From positions 496,001-560,000 of the forward strand of contig NZ_CP076545.1 of assembly GCF_018889955.1 (NCBI RefSeq): a stretch of DNA of 64,000 nucleotides, given 5' to 3'. The stretch comes from Collinsella sp. zg1085 (GTDB taxonomy: Bacteria > Actinomycetota > Coriobacteriia > Coriobacteriales > Coriobacteriaceae). The position numbers and the translations under genes are program-made. How positions within the stretch are numbered: the first letter of the stretch is position 1; the number at the start of each line of letters is the position of its first letter. Shown here one piece after another: positions 16,823 to 25,602 of this stretch. The notes below the pieces were generated by a model, which made no database searches, was not told where the DNA came from, and was given only the letters and a program-made list of their open reading frames with translations.

Positions 16823-18025
16823 ATGTCATTTGACTTTACAACGGTATATGACCGCACAGGTAAGGATGCTATTGCACTTGATGGTATGGGTATCGTCCCC
16901 GAGGCACCTCTGCCACCTGATGCTGGCTTTAGTCCTATTCCTATGTGGATTGCTGATATGAGTTTTGCAACTGTTCCATCGGTAACAGCGGCTCTACAAA
17001 AGCGCCTTGAGCATCCACTTTTTGGATACTTTGATATGCCGCAAGCCTACTTTGACGCAATTATTTCATGGCAGCGCGACCGCAACGGTGTAGAAGGTCT
17101 TGAGGCGCAACATATCGGCTACGAACATGGCGTGCTTGGTGGTTTAGTTTCTGCGGTTGCCGCTTGTACTGAGCCGGGGGCTACTGTGCTTGTGCATAGC
17201 CCTACCTATGTAGGTTTTACCAAAAGCATGACGGCAGCTGGGTTTTCTCTTGAGTTATCTCCTTTAGTAAAAGACGCTGCGGGTGTTTATCGCCTAGATT
17301 TTGAGGATATGGATCGCCGCCTTACCAAGACAGGGGCAAACGTTGCCATCTTTTGTTCACCACATAACCCCACGGGTCGTGTGTGGGAGCGAGAAGAAAT
17401 TGCAGCCGCTATGGAGGTGTATGCTAAGCATGATTGCGTAGTTATCAGTGACGAGATTTGGTCAGACGTCATTCATCCTGGGCATGTACACGTGCCTACG
17501 CAGTCAGTGAGCGCGGATGCGCGGATGCGCACCGTGGGTCTGTATGCACCGAGTAAATCATTTAATATTGCTGGCATTGTGGGCGCTTATCACATTATTT
17601 ATAACGATGACCTGCGCCGTCGGGTGTTGGCGCAGAGCGGGTCGTCGCATTATAACGGCGCCAACGTGCTATCGCTCCACGCATTGTTGGGCGCTTATAC
17701 CGATGAGGGTAAGGCATGGTTGGCTGAACTTAATGAGGTGTTGGCTAATAATGTATACCGTGCTCGTGCGTTTTTTGCTGAGCATGCACCAGAGATTGAG
17801 ATTGTGAAGCCAGAGGCAACGTATATGATTTGGCTTGATGCAACAGCATGGTGCCAGAAGCATGGGAAAACAATTGATGATTTGCTACAGGCAGGTTGGC
17901 GCGTTGGCGTTGGCTGGCAAGATGGTCGGCGCTTCCATGGTCCATGTCATATTCGTATGAATTTAGCCCTGCCAGCATCTTTGTTGGACGAGGCACTAAT
18001 ACGCTTACAGGAGCATGTGCTGTAA
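16823..18025 (+). CDS. MalY/PatB-type pyridoxal-phosphate C-S lyase
   Basis: A 400-residue fold-type I PLP enzyme. It opens with FDFTTVYDRTGKDA and PMWIADMSF, the MalY/PatB start; CSPHNPTGRVW and SDEIWSDV hold the PLP-contacting Asn and Asp; Lys245 in APSKSFNIAG forms the Schiff base. The likely reaction is beta-elimination of cystathionine or cysteine, giving pyruvate, ammonia and a thiol. Some relatives act as aminotransferases, so the substrate is inferred. AAAGGAG precedes the ATG. The gene is single. Confidence 0.9.
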   Translation: MSFDFTTVYDRTGKDAIALDGMGIVPEAPLPPDAGFSPIPMWIADMSFATVPSVTAALQKRLEHPLFGYFDMPQAYFDAIISWQRDRNGVEGLEAQHIGYEHGVLGGLVSAVAACTEPGATVLVHSPTYVGFTKSMTAAGFSLELSPLVKDAAGVYRLDFEDMDRRLTKTGANVAIFCSPHNPTGRVWEREEIAAAMEVYAKHDCVVISDEIWSDVIHPGHVHVPTQSVSADARMRTVGLYAPSKSFNIAGIVGAYHIIYNDDLRRRVLAQSGSSHYNGANVLSLHALLGAYTDEGKAWLAELNEVLANNVYRARAFFAEHAPEIEIVKPEATYMIWLDATAWCQKHGKTIDDLLQAGWRVGVGWQDGRRFHGPCHIRMNLALPASLLDEALIRLQEHVL

Positions 18026-18234
18026 GCAAGTGATTTATGGGTGCAGCGTTGCTTGTGAGCACAGGTTGTAATGAACGGGTGCACGCTATGTTGCAATAAG
18101 CGTGCTCGTGCTTGCGTTGTGATTATAGGGTTCTCGTTTGCGTTGGAGTTGGCGGGTGCGCGCTTGTGTTGTAGCCAGCAGACGAACATGTAGGCAGGCT
18201 GGGCATATTGCCGAGGCTTCGTTTGCACACGCGC

Positions 18235-19173
18235 TTAGCTGTCGGCTTTGCGCTCAATTCCGGTTGTGTCAAAGGCAGGGGTGAAACTTTCGTCAACGGT
18301 TCCGCCCTCTTGCCAAAACATGTTTGTAAAGCCGCGGTCATCGGCATAGTCAAGAACTAATTCATATTCCTCGGTGCTAAGGGCGCGAGCCAGATTGCCA
18401 CCGAGTTTTTTCATGCGTGTATTGGGGGTGTACTGATTCATAACCGAAATGGGAACATCACCTGCGGTATTCCAGATATGGTCGAGCACGTGCAGTGAGT
18501 CATCTGTATGACCTGGCAGGACAAGGTGTCGAACGATGATACCCTGAGTCATAAGCCCGTCGTTGGTATAGCGAATGCCGCCACGGTGGGTAATCTCTTG
18601 CATCATATGAGCAAGCGCTTCAATAGCAACGCTGGGGTAGTCCTGTACTCGACTGAGCTGAGCGCCGAGTGTAGGGTCGGCATACTTAAAGTCAGTGAGC
18701 CAGACATCAATGAGATTGCCAAGTTCATGAATGGCCTCAGGGAGTTCATAGCCGCTGGTGTTATAGACGATGGGGATGCTAAGGCCGCGCCGGCGTGCTT
18801 CGGTGATGGCATGGGGAAGGAGATGCGCCCAGTGTGTTGCGGTGACAAGGTTGATGTTGTGAACCCCTTGTTCTTGCAGCTCAAGCATGATTTCAACCAG
18901 GCGATGTTCGGTGGTTGTGAGACCAAAGTTACCCGTTGAAATTTCGTGGTTCTGACAAAAGACACAGGCAAGCGGGCACCCGGAGAAAAAGATGGTACCA
19001 GAGCCGTTGGTACCTGATATGGGCGGTTCTTCCCAGAGGTGACGCGCGGCACGCGCAAGCTTGAGGCGGCTGGTGGACCCACAGGCACCAGCTATGTTTG
19101 CAGCACGGTTTGCGTGACAGCGGCGCGGGCATAGCTCGCAGCGTTCGAGCGTTTGTGGTGTGAGAAGCGGCAT
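18235..19173 (-). CDS. PflX-like radical SAM protein (COG1313 type)
   Basis: A 312-residue radical SAM protein. The cluster motif is Cys66-x3-Cys70-x2-Cys73 in SGCPLACVFCQNHEIS. An N-terminal extra Cys group (CELCPRRCH, Cys12, 15, 19, and Cys31) is the hallmark of the PflX/COG1313 group, which resembles pyruvate-formate-lyase activases but whose target is unknown. No glycyl-radical enzyme lies in the window. A late ATG and weak upstream signal make the exact start uncertain. It is a single gene; downstream, 18026-18234 holds no clear feature. Confidence 0.88.
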   Translation of the reverse strand: MPLLTPQTLERCELCPRRCHANRAANIAGACGSTSRLKLARAARHLWEEPPISGTNGSGTIFFSGCPLACVFCQNHEISTGNFGLTTTEHRLVEIMLELQEQGVHNINLVTATHWAHLLPHAITEARRRGLSIPIVYNTSGYELPEAIHELGNLIDVWLTDFKYADPTLGAQLSRVQDYPSVAIEALAHMMQEITHRGGIRYTNDGLMTQGIIVRHLVLPGHTDDSLHVLDHIWNTAGDVPISVMNQYTPNTRMKKLGGNLARALSTEEYELVLDYADDRGFTNMFWQEGGTVDESFTPAFDTTGIERKADS

Positions 19174-19419
19174 GTGGTTGGTGCTTTCGTTTGTAGTGTG
19201 TTCGTCTTTTTTGCACTGAAAATACTATAGCGCTCATGAGAAGCAGCTGCCAATAAGACTGTTGTGGCAGCGCATATATCTATGCGCGTTGTGCGAACAC
19301 CCTGTACCTTGCTGAGCTTGAAGAATCTCATAGGCACTACATCGCAGAGTGCAATAGCAGTACTGTTTTGTCGTATCGGGTGCTGGCGCTCTTGTCACAT
19401 AGTTAAGTTACATCTGTCG

Positions 19420-19584
19420 CTTTGGCAAAAATGACGAAAAAGTACTCTCTATAACCCAGCGGGTTAGTATTTATTTAACAAAGTCGCAGGTAGATGAGCT
19501 GCGAGTAAAGCTACAGTTGTCGCTTTATGTCAAATTAGTCAAAAATGACAGATTTTTGCGTCAAATTTGTCATTTTTGCCAAAG
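19420..19584. repeat. Palindromic interspersed element, diverged copy 3
   Basis: Same plan as the other copies but with different arms: CTTTGGCAAAAATGAC (19420-19435) against its exact complement at 19569-19584. An AACCC-AGC-GGGTT hairpin (19453-19465) precedes the core TCGCAG-GTAGATGAG-CTGCGA (19484-19504), whose loop is identical to that of the other copies while the stem is changed and fully paired. Two TCAAATT motifs in the right half are 31 bp apart (19530 and 19561). The rest of 19174-19667 holds nothing I can identify. Confidence 0.75.
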
Positions 19585-19667
19585 CACTGGTCAAAGTGGT
19601 GATGCAGCATCTTGTAGGCTGCTATAACACCAAACACCTGCGTGCACCTATATTGAAACGAGCGAGC

Positions 19668-20624
19668 CTAAATCTCGCATAGGTTTTGAGGCGTGCCAGC
19701 TAACCACGCAGCAACGTTTTCAAACTCAATGTGAGCCCGACGAATCATGGCTTCTTGTGTGAGATAGGCTACATGAGGGGTGAAGATGGTGTTCTTTGCG
19801 CTGAGCAGGGGATAGTCTGCGGGAATAGGTGGTTCCATATCAAAGACGTCAATTCCGGCACCTGCAATTTGTTCTGTGTTGAGCGCCACTGCAAGAGCAT
19901 CGTTATCAACAATTGCCCCGCGTGCGCAGTTAATAAATATTGCGGACTCCTTCATGCGTGCAAAATGCTCTTCACCAAAACTCTTACGCGTAGTTTCGTT
20001 TAACGGCAAATGCAGCGATACAATATCGCTTTGTTCAAGGAGTGTTTCAAGATTGACATGCTGTATGCCAAATGCAGTTGCTTGAGGGTTTTCATGCCGA
20101 GCATATCCGAGTACGTGAGCTCCAAACGCAGCAAAAAGCTTGCCGGTTTGCGTACCAATATGCCCAGTACCTACAATTCCTACGGTCTTTCCTGCAATTT
20201 CTCGACCTACCATACCGGTCGAATTGCCACCCGTGTGAACTGCTGCGTGTCCAGCAGCAACAAGACGAAACACATCAATAGCAAGACCAACTGACAGCTC
20301 CGCTACAGCGGTGTCAGAGTAACCAGCACAATTGCTAACCGCAATGCCACGTTCGCGACATGCAGATACGTCAACATGGTCAATGCCGGTAAATGCAACA
20401 GCAATAAGTTTGAGCTGTGGCAAAGCGCGGATTACCTCACCCGGAAGCGGATTGTTGGCAATCATAATCACATCAGCGCCCTGTGCTCGCCGGATAAGCT
20501 CATCAGGGTTACTACTTTTATCATGTGCTGCAACAAAGCTATGACCAGCGTCAATGAGCGGCTGAGAAAGTTCATGCAGAATGGTTGAATCAATACCTAA
20601 GGGTTCGAGTAAACAAATATGCAT
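19668..20624 (-). CDS. D-2-hydroxyacid dehydrogenase (SerA/GhrB-like)
   Basis: A 318-residue NAD(P)-dependent dehydrogenase. The Rossmann motif is KTVGIVGTGHIGTQTGKL (about residue 145), and the catalytic Arg-Glu-His are in NCARGAIVDNDAL, DVFDMEPP and FTPHVAYLT. It would interconvert a 2-keto acid and a D-2-hydroxy acid, for example glyoxylate/glycolate or hydroxypyruvate/glycerate. Its place downstream of pucR and the hydrolase, in the same direction, suggests a role next to ureidoglycolate/glyoxylate metabolism, but the substrate is unknown. AAAGGAAG precedes the ATG. Confidence 0.88.
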   Translation of the reverse strand: MHICLLEPLGIDSTILHELSQPLIDAGHSFVAAHDKSSNPDELIRRAQGADVIMIANNPLPGEVIRALPQLKLIAVAFTGIDHVDVSACRERGIAVSNCAGYSDTAVAELSVGLAIDVFRLVAAGHAAVHTGGNSTGMVGREIAGKTVGIVGTGHIGTQTGKLFAAFGAHVLGYARHENPQATAFGIQHVNLETLLEQSDIVSLHLPLNETTRKSFGEEHFARMKESAIFINCARGAIVDNDALAVALNTEQIAGAGIDVFDMEPPIPADYPLLSAKNTIFTPHVAYLTQEAMIRRAHIEFENVAAWLAGTPQNLCEI

Positions 20625-20673
20625 GAGAACTTCCTTTCAAAGAAGCGGCTAGATAAGGTTTTGACTAACAATT

Positions 20674-21615
20674 CTACGTAGTCGTTTTGCGTGTGGCAGC
20701 TAAATTCGGCAGTGAATCTAAAAAGTTCAAAGCCGCTTGATAGGCCTGCAATCCTTCTGGTCGTGTTATATCACGGTCAAAATCGTGGGGCAAATAATAC
20801 ACTTGATGCATAACCGCATATGGAGCACCTCGCGCAAGTCGCTTTGATGCACCGAGCGGCACATCCTCATCGCCGGTGCTTGCTGCAAGAAAAAGGGGTG
20901 GCAGCGCAGCAATGTCCTCAGGCGATAGCGAGAGCTCGTTAGCCTCATCGGGGGAGCGAAGTCCTAGTGTTTCTAGCCACTTACCGTTTTGCCGTCCCCA
21001 AATGTAGAGCTGCATGCGTGTGAGAGGGTCGGCCTCAGTGATGTAACTATGCCTATAAACACCGGTTTGAGCAGCAGCTAAAAATGGAGCAACAGCTGCA
21101 TCAGAAACAGTGGGAAGCGCCATATAGGCAGCTGAGGGCTCATGTAGCCAGTCTTCGTTGAGCGCAGGATAGCCATAAAACGACCAGAGCGCATCAATTT
21201 GAGCATCACATGCACGGCGTTGCAAACGCGCACAAACTTGTAGCGCTAACCACGCACCGGCAGAACGACCAAAGAGTACAACCCGCGCATATCCTAGATT
21301 GCGTGCCGTACGAATAAGCGATTCTATGGCATGGGTCGTTACGCTAACAAGGTCTTGAGCTGGTGTTTCGGGTGCAAGAGGGTATCCAAGCGTAATAAGA
21401 GTGTGTCCGTAATCACTCATGAGCCGCCGATAGGGAAGCGGTAAATCGTCTTTTGAGCCAAAGAGCAGACCTCCGCCGTGCAGATAGATTATGCAGGTTT
21501 TACAGCGGCATGTGTTATCTCGGCCTGGTAGCAGCGTCTCCTCAGCCCCACATGTCACCGTTATAGGAAGCGCACTTGCCGCCTCAAAAGCCTCAAGGAC
21601 TGCATTACATGCCAC
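20674..21615 (-). CDS. Alpha/beta hydrolase of the HSL/acetyl-esterase type
   Basis: A ~313-residue hydrolase with oxyanion motif IIYLHGGGLLF, nucleophile FGRSAGAW, acid in STGDEDVPLG and His in LPHDFDRD: a complete Ser-Asp-His triad of the hormone-sensitive-lipase group. I chose the GTG at 21615, which overlaps the last 11 bp of pucR and has GGGAGAG 8 nt upstream; a TTG nine codons earlier is less likely. Tight coupling to pucR implies it serves purine-ring degradation, yet no such hydrolase is an established step, so its substrate is open. Confidence 0.82.
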   Translation of the reverse strand: MACNAVLEAFEAASALPITVTCGAEETLLPGRDNTCRCKTCIIYLHGGGLLFGSKDDLPLPYRRLMSDYGHTLITLGYPLAPETPAQDLVSVTTHAIESLIRTARNLGYARVVLFGRSAGAWLALQVCARLQRRACDAQIDALWSFYGYPALNEDWLHEPSAAYMALPTVSDAAVAPFLAAAQTGVYRHSYITEADPLTRMQLYIWGRQNGKWLETLGLRSPDEANELSLSPEDIAALPPLFLAASTGDEDVPLGASKRLARGAPYAVMHQVYYLPHDFDRDITRPEGLQAYQAALNFLDSLPNLAATRKTTT

Positions 21616-23221
21616 GGTCGCTCTCCCTGTTTGATGTGTCAATCAGCTTAAACATGCGACTTGCCAGAGAGATTTGCAGGCGGTCATCGGAGTTGCGCAC
21701 GTCAATATCAAAGAGTTCAAGCATGCGCGCTGCGCGGTAGCGCACCGTCTTGGGGTGAACAAATAGTTGTCGGGCACATTCATGATAGTTAAGGCTCAGC
21801 TCACAGAGTGCGACGGCGGTTTCGTATAAATCAGGTGCTTCTTCGTACAGTCTCATCACACGTGAATCAATAAAATCGCTGAGCTGTCCCACGTCGTGCG
21901 CTCGCATAAAAATTTTGTAAATACCCAGTTCATCATAGGTAATAACCGTAAAGTGATACCGGTCATTATCAAAGAAGCGCACAATATCAAGTACTTCATT
22001 GTTAAGCCGTGGGATAGCTTCGCGCGTGCCCATTGAGCTTACTGCTGCAAGATACTGTATTTCTGGCACGCCAGGGAGCGTCTGCATTTCGCTGAGAATC
22101 TGCCCCAACTCAGCTTTGTCAAAACGGTCAGACTCGCTTCGGATATTGTGAATGAAGGTAATGCGGTCATTTGTCTCATAGAATGCAAGGTTTTGATATG
22201 CCATGGTGAGACGCTGGCGAAGGGCGCGAATGACCTCTTCAAGGCGTTCCTGATTGTGCTGATTAACACTGACGCGAATCATAACCAGCTCATAAAAGGG
22301 GTATCTGCCAATTCCTAACTCTATGGCAACCGCCTCAGCTTCACTCAGGCTTTTGAAATGCCCTAATAAGAGGTCGTGCGCAAGATTATTATTTCTAAAA
22401 AACAGCTTGCGCTTTACCGCATTTTGTTTCAGCACTTCCATTTGCAAGAGGCTGATGACGTTCTCGATTGCCATAATATCAATAGATGACAGTTCATGGC
22501 TGAGCGCATGAATCACCAGGTAGTAGGCACGGTCATCAGAGCTAGGGATACGTGCAGCAGTTGCATGTCGGGGTTTACCCTCATACACGAGTTGCGCATC
22601 AAAGTATTGGTTAGCGCGCAGGTGGTCTGGCTTTATGGGAATAAGCTTGGCAATCTCGTACTTGGTAAGGCCTTCGTCAGTTGAAATACGACGGTTTTTA
22701 GCGGCATCTAAAAAGGTCAGATTGGTATGAATGATATTGCGCAAGCGGAGCAAAATTTGCAGTACGCTTGGCTGCTCAAGCGCAAAGGCCATAATCTGGC
22801 GGTGCACTTCGTAAAAGCGATTCATGAGCGTGAGGTTTGAATCAATGACATTACCAAGCACGTCAAGCAAAAGCGCCTCGTAGCGTGTATCTGCTTGTAT
22901 CTGAATGAGAGGAATTGAGCAGCGCTCGCAAAACGCTATCATTTTGCTGGGCGGATTTGATAGGAGGCGCTCCGGCTTAAATACAAAGGCGCTAATACCA
23001 AGGCGCGCTGTTTCTTCAAAAAACACTTCGAGCTCGGCATCGTTAAGCGCCTCAAGTGCATAAAAGCTGGTGATAAGCATTTGCCCTTCGCGACCCCAGT
23101 TTTCGATGTCACCTGCTTCAAGCACCATGGCCGAGCTAACTTGGCGCGTGGTTCCAGATGCCCCTGCAATTACGGTGGCAGATGCAAAAGAGGGAAGATG
23201 TAATACATCAGCTACGTTCAC
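21605..23221 (-). CDS. PucR-family transcriptional regulator
   Basis: A 538-residue regulator. The N-terminal ~120 residues form a PucR sensory domain (MNVADVLHLPSF... GDIENWGREGQMLITSFY, GISAFVFKP). A long GGDEF-like middle region follows, and the C-terminal HTH_30 is seen in CELSLNYHECARQLFVHPKTVRYRAARM. PucR proteins control purine and allantoin catabolism, matching the surrounding all genes. The start is GTG at 23221, with AAGGAGA 8-9 nt upstream. A seven-base tandem repeat lies 40-87 bp before the start, where it could affect expression. Confidence 0.9.
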   Translation of the reverse strand: MNVADVLHLPSFASATVIAGASGTTRQVSSAMVLEAGDIENWGREGQMLITSFYALEALNDAELEVFFEETARLGISAFVFKPERLLSNPPSKMIAFCERCSIPLIQIQADTRYEALLLDVLGNVIDSNLTLMNRFYEVHRQIMAFALEQPSVLQILLRLRNIIHTNLTFLDAAKNRRISTDEGLTKYEIAKLIPIKPDHLRANQYFDAQLVYEGKPRHATAARIPSSDDRAYYLVIHALSHELSSIDIMAIENVISLLQMEVLKQNAVKRKLFFRNNNLAHDLLLGHFKSLSEAEAVAIELGIGRYPFYELVMIRVSVNQHNQERLEEVIRALRQRLTMAYQNLAFYETNDRITFIHNIRSESDRFDKAELGQILSEMQTLPGVPEIQYLAAVSSMGTREAIPRLNNEVLDIVRFFDNDRYHFTVITYDELGIYKIFMRAHDVGQLSDFIDSRVMRLYEEAPDLYETAVALCELSLNYHECARQLFVHPKTVRYRAARMLELFDIDVRNSDDRLQISLASRMFKLIDTSNRESDRGM

Positions 23222-23260
23222 AGAACAATCTCCTTATATAGAGGCATGCAGACGACAGAC

Positions 23261-23308
23261 GACCGATGACCGATGACCGATGACCGATGACCGATGACCG
23301 ATGACCGA
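23261..23308. repeat. Seven-base simple sequence repeat (GACCGAT) upstream of pucR
   Basis: Six full copies of GACCGAT and a seventh lacking only its last base, with no interruptions. Being 7 bp long, any copy change would shift promoter or leader spacing rather than stay neutral. It is the only perfect microsatellite I see in the window. Confidence 0.9.
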
Positions 23309-23352
23309 ACAAGCAATTGCATCATAGCTGTACATAAAACCGGAAAGCTGCT

Positions 23353-23390
23353 AAACAAAAACCGCCTTGTGCAAGCGCGACAAAGCGGTT
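23353..23390 (-). terminator. Terminator downstream of allE
   Basis: Read on the minus strand, AACCGCTTTGT and ACAAGGCGGTT pair around a ten-base CGCGCTTGC-like loop and run into TTTTGTTT. It ends the allE transcript before pucR. Confidence 0.75.
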
Positions 23391-23429
23391 GTTGCGTTGT
23401 ATATTCGCAGCAAATACTTGCTTTGAGCG

Positions 23430-24218
23430 TTATAGAGCTACGTCGCGATTGCAGTCTTTAGAATAGATATAGGCAAAGTCTTCGTCACGTCCCACTGCAT
23501 AGGCAGCTTGCGGACAATAAGCACCCATGTAGAGATAGTCTCCCTTTTTGACAGGGAGCCACTCATCATCGAGTACATACATGCCCTGACCTGAGTAAAT
23601 GTAGGCACCGTGCTCTTGGAAGTGCGTCTCTATATAGCCATGACTTGCACCGGGCTTAAACAGGAGGATATGCATATTCATATCAAAACCGAGGTTGGAA
23701 GCAGAAGGCAAGAAGTCTTTTACCAAAACATCGCTCATGCCCTCATATTCAACCCAGTCAACATCGTTGATGTTGCCAATTACAGTATGGGCTTCAAAGC
23801 CTTCAAGACGGTCGTAGAGACGCTTATACATAAAGCCATGAGCGGGCTCGTGGCTGGCGTTCTCGAAGAAGATTTGCTTGTCTTCGGGCACATAGATATA
23901 GCCGCCCGCGGTAATAATTTGCTCTTGCTCGCCATCAGAAACTTTGAGCGTTCCATCAAAGATATAGAGGAATAGTTCCTCGCCGGAGCGACCCCAGCCC
24001 TGTGTATTATTGCCGCCCTCGTGAACGGTAATGAGATAGTCGGCAAAGGTGGCGCCCAGTTTTGGCGAACCGAGGATAGTAATGTCACAGTTCTCAAATC
24101 CGGGGATTACGTTTTTGACGCAACCATCGGGTTCGATAAGGGCCCAATTGCGACGCACAATCGAGCGATTGGCGAGTATATCATCACGATATCCGGTGTT
24201 GCTGTTGCGATAACCCAT
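23430..24218 (-). CDS. allE: (S)-ureidoglycine aminohydrolase
   Basis: A 262-residue bicupin. It converts (S)-ureidoglycine to (S)-ureidoglycolate and ammonia, the step after allantoate amidohydrolase. The family start YRNSNTGYRDDILANRSIV is clear. A first cupin contains GRSGEELFLYIFDGTL, and the second has HILLFKPGASHGYIETHFQEHGAYIYSGQG, whose His, His and Glu form the manganese site. It ends YIYSKDCNRDVAL. Length matches E. coli AllE (YlbA). It has terminators on both sides (one upstream ending the MFS gene), so it probably has its own promoter. Confidence 0.95.
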   Translation of the reverse strand: MGYRNSNTGYRDDILANRSIVRRNWALIEPDGCVKNVIPGFENCDITILGSPKLGATFADYLITVHEGGNNTQGWGRSGEELFLYIFDGTLKVSDGEQEQIITAGGYIYVPEDKQIFFENASHEPAHGFMYKRLYDRLEGFEAHTVIGNINDVDWVEYEGMSDVLVKDFLPSASNLGFDMNMHILLFKPGASHGYIETHFQEHGAYIYSGQGMYVLDDEWLPVKKGDYLYMGAYCPQAAYAVGRDEDFAYIYSKDCNRDVAL

Positions 24219-24253
24219 ACAAAACTCCTTACTTGAAAGATAAATACAGTATA

Positions 24254-24293
24254 GAAAAAATACCCCGCTGTTTTAGTCGTCACAGCGAGGTAT
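24254..24293 (-). terminator. Terminator downstream of the MFS transporter gene
   Basis: On the minus strand ATACCTCGCTGTG pairs with ACAGCGGGGTAT around a short loop and is followed by TTTTTTCTAT. It separates the allC-transporter unit from allE. Confidence 0.75.
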
Positions 24294-24308
24294 CAATAAT
24301 CAAATTAT

Positions 24309-25571
24309 TTAGATGGATGTAACTTTTTGACGGGTGTTAGTGAGTGCAAAAAGAATAGTACCAACTGCTAGAAGAGCTGCACCAACATAGAAGCCGAGTT
24401 CGCCAGAACCCGTTATATCAATAATCGAACCAGTTAAGGCGGGTGCAACTACAGAAGATGCCATACCAAAGAAGTTAAAAACTCCAAGGGTGGTAGCGAT
24501 TGACTTAGGGTCGGCTTGGTCAGACATATAAGAAATAAGTACTGGGTCAACAGCCAACTTCCCAAGAAGTCCGTAAAGCAACAAGATAATGGCAAGAACA
24601 CCAGCATTGGGGGCAAACATGGAAATGGCGATTAGCACGAAAGCGCATATTTCAAGGAAGGTGATAACTAAGTTTTTCTTTTCACGTTTCTTATCGGAAA
24701 TACGGGAGAAAAGTAGTGCGCCTGGAATTGCGGTAACTGAAATCATAGAAACAATGAGTCCAATCATGCCACCAGAGATGCCACGCTCGGTCTCGAGGAA
24801 GGAGGGTAGCCAAGTAACAATCATGTAATAGGCATAACAGGTGCAGAAATAGAGGATATAACATGCGATAAAACGTAAGCTGAAAAGACGTGGGCGTTCC
24901 GTAGTGGTAGTTACTGTTTCATTTTTTTCATGAGAGATTGTAGTAGATGCTGTTTCAGTATTGTTTTTGCGGAGAGCACGCTTCTCAGCCATGTTGTCTT
25001 TGAGCATGATGACATACCAAAGAACCATAAAGAGAATTAAACCGGCTGAGATAAAGACCATGGTTTGCCAAGGGAGGTTAAGCTGTTTAACAATGTAGCT
25101 TGAGCCTGTCATACCAAGAATCATTCCCAAGGCAGAACCTGAGTTAACAATTGCTGTTCCAACACCTTTTTTATCAGTTGGAACATGTTGTGCAGTAAGG
25201 GAAAACGCAGCGCCATAGTATACACCGCAACCAACACCCGCAAGAACGCTTCCAAGATAGATACTGGTAAGTGAGTTTGCGGTGGCAATAAGCGTTGCGC
25301 CAGCAGCAAAAATTAAGAAACCCGGAATTAGAACCCGCTTTTGACCAAAACGGTCAACCAGCCAACCAGAGGGAATCTGGAGGGCGGTGTATCCAAAGAA
25401 GTAACAACTTGAGATTAGCCCCATTGCAGCATTTGTTTGCTCACCAATGGTGCCTTGGATTTCGGTATAGACTGGCGAGAGCATGGAACGGTAAACCCAA
25501 ATGACTACCCAACCTATGCAAAAGGTAAAGATAATCCGCTTCCAATAGTTCCTACCATATATGTCTGCCAT
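24309..25571 (-). CDS. Major facilitator superfamily transporter, probably for allantoate or a related anion
   Basis: A 420-residue protein with 12 predicted membrane segments and a central hydrophilic, Thr/Lys-rich loop (about residues 200-230). The MFS signature between segments 2 and 3 is LVDRFGQKRVLIPG, and a second is RISDKKREKK between segments 8 and 9. The N-terminal part, with YRSMLSPVYTEI, resembles the anion:cation symporter branch. It sits 31 bp after allC in the same direction. Because no allantoinase is in the window, uptake of allantoate itself is an attractive but unproven guess. Confidence 0.85.
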   Translation of the reverse strand: MADIYGRNYWKRIIFTFCIGWVVIWVYRSMLSPVYTEIQGTIGEQTNAAMGLISSCYFFGYTALQIPSGWLVDRFGQKRVLIPGFLIFAAGATLIATANSLTSIYLGSVLAGVGCGVYYGAAFSLTAQHVPTDKKGVGTAIVNSGSALGMILGMTGSSYIVKQLNLPWQTMVFISAGLILFMVLWYVIMLKDNMAEKRALRKNNTETASTTISHEKNETVTTTTERPRLFSLRFIACYILYFCTCYAYYMIVTWLPSFLETERGISGGMIGLIVSMISVTAIPGALLFSRISDKKREKKNLVITFLEICAFVLIAISMFAPNAGVLAIILLLYGLLGKLAVDPVLISYMSDQADPKSIATTLGVFNFFGMASSVVAPALTGSIIDITGSGELGFYVGAALLAVGTILFALTNTRQKVTSI

Positions 25572-25602
25572 GTGTTTCCCCTTTCATGGGAGAAGGAGTA
25601 AT

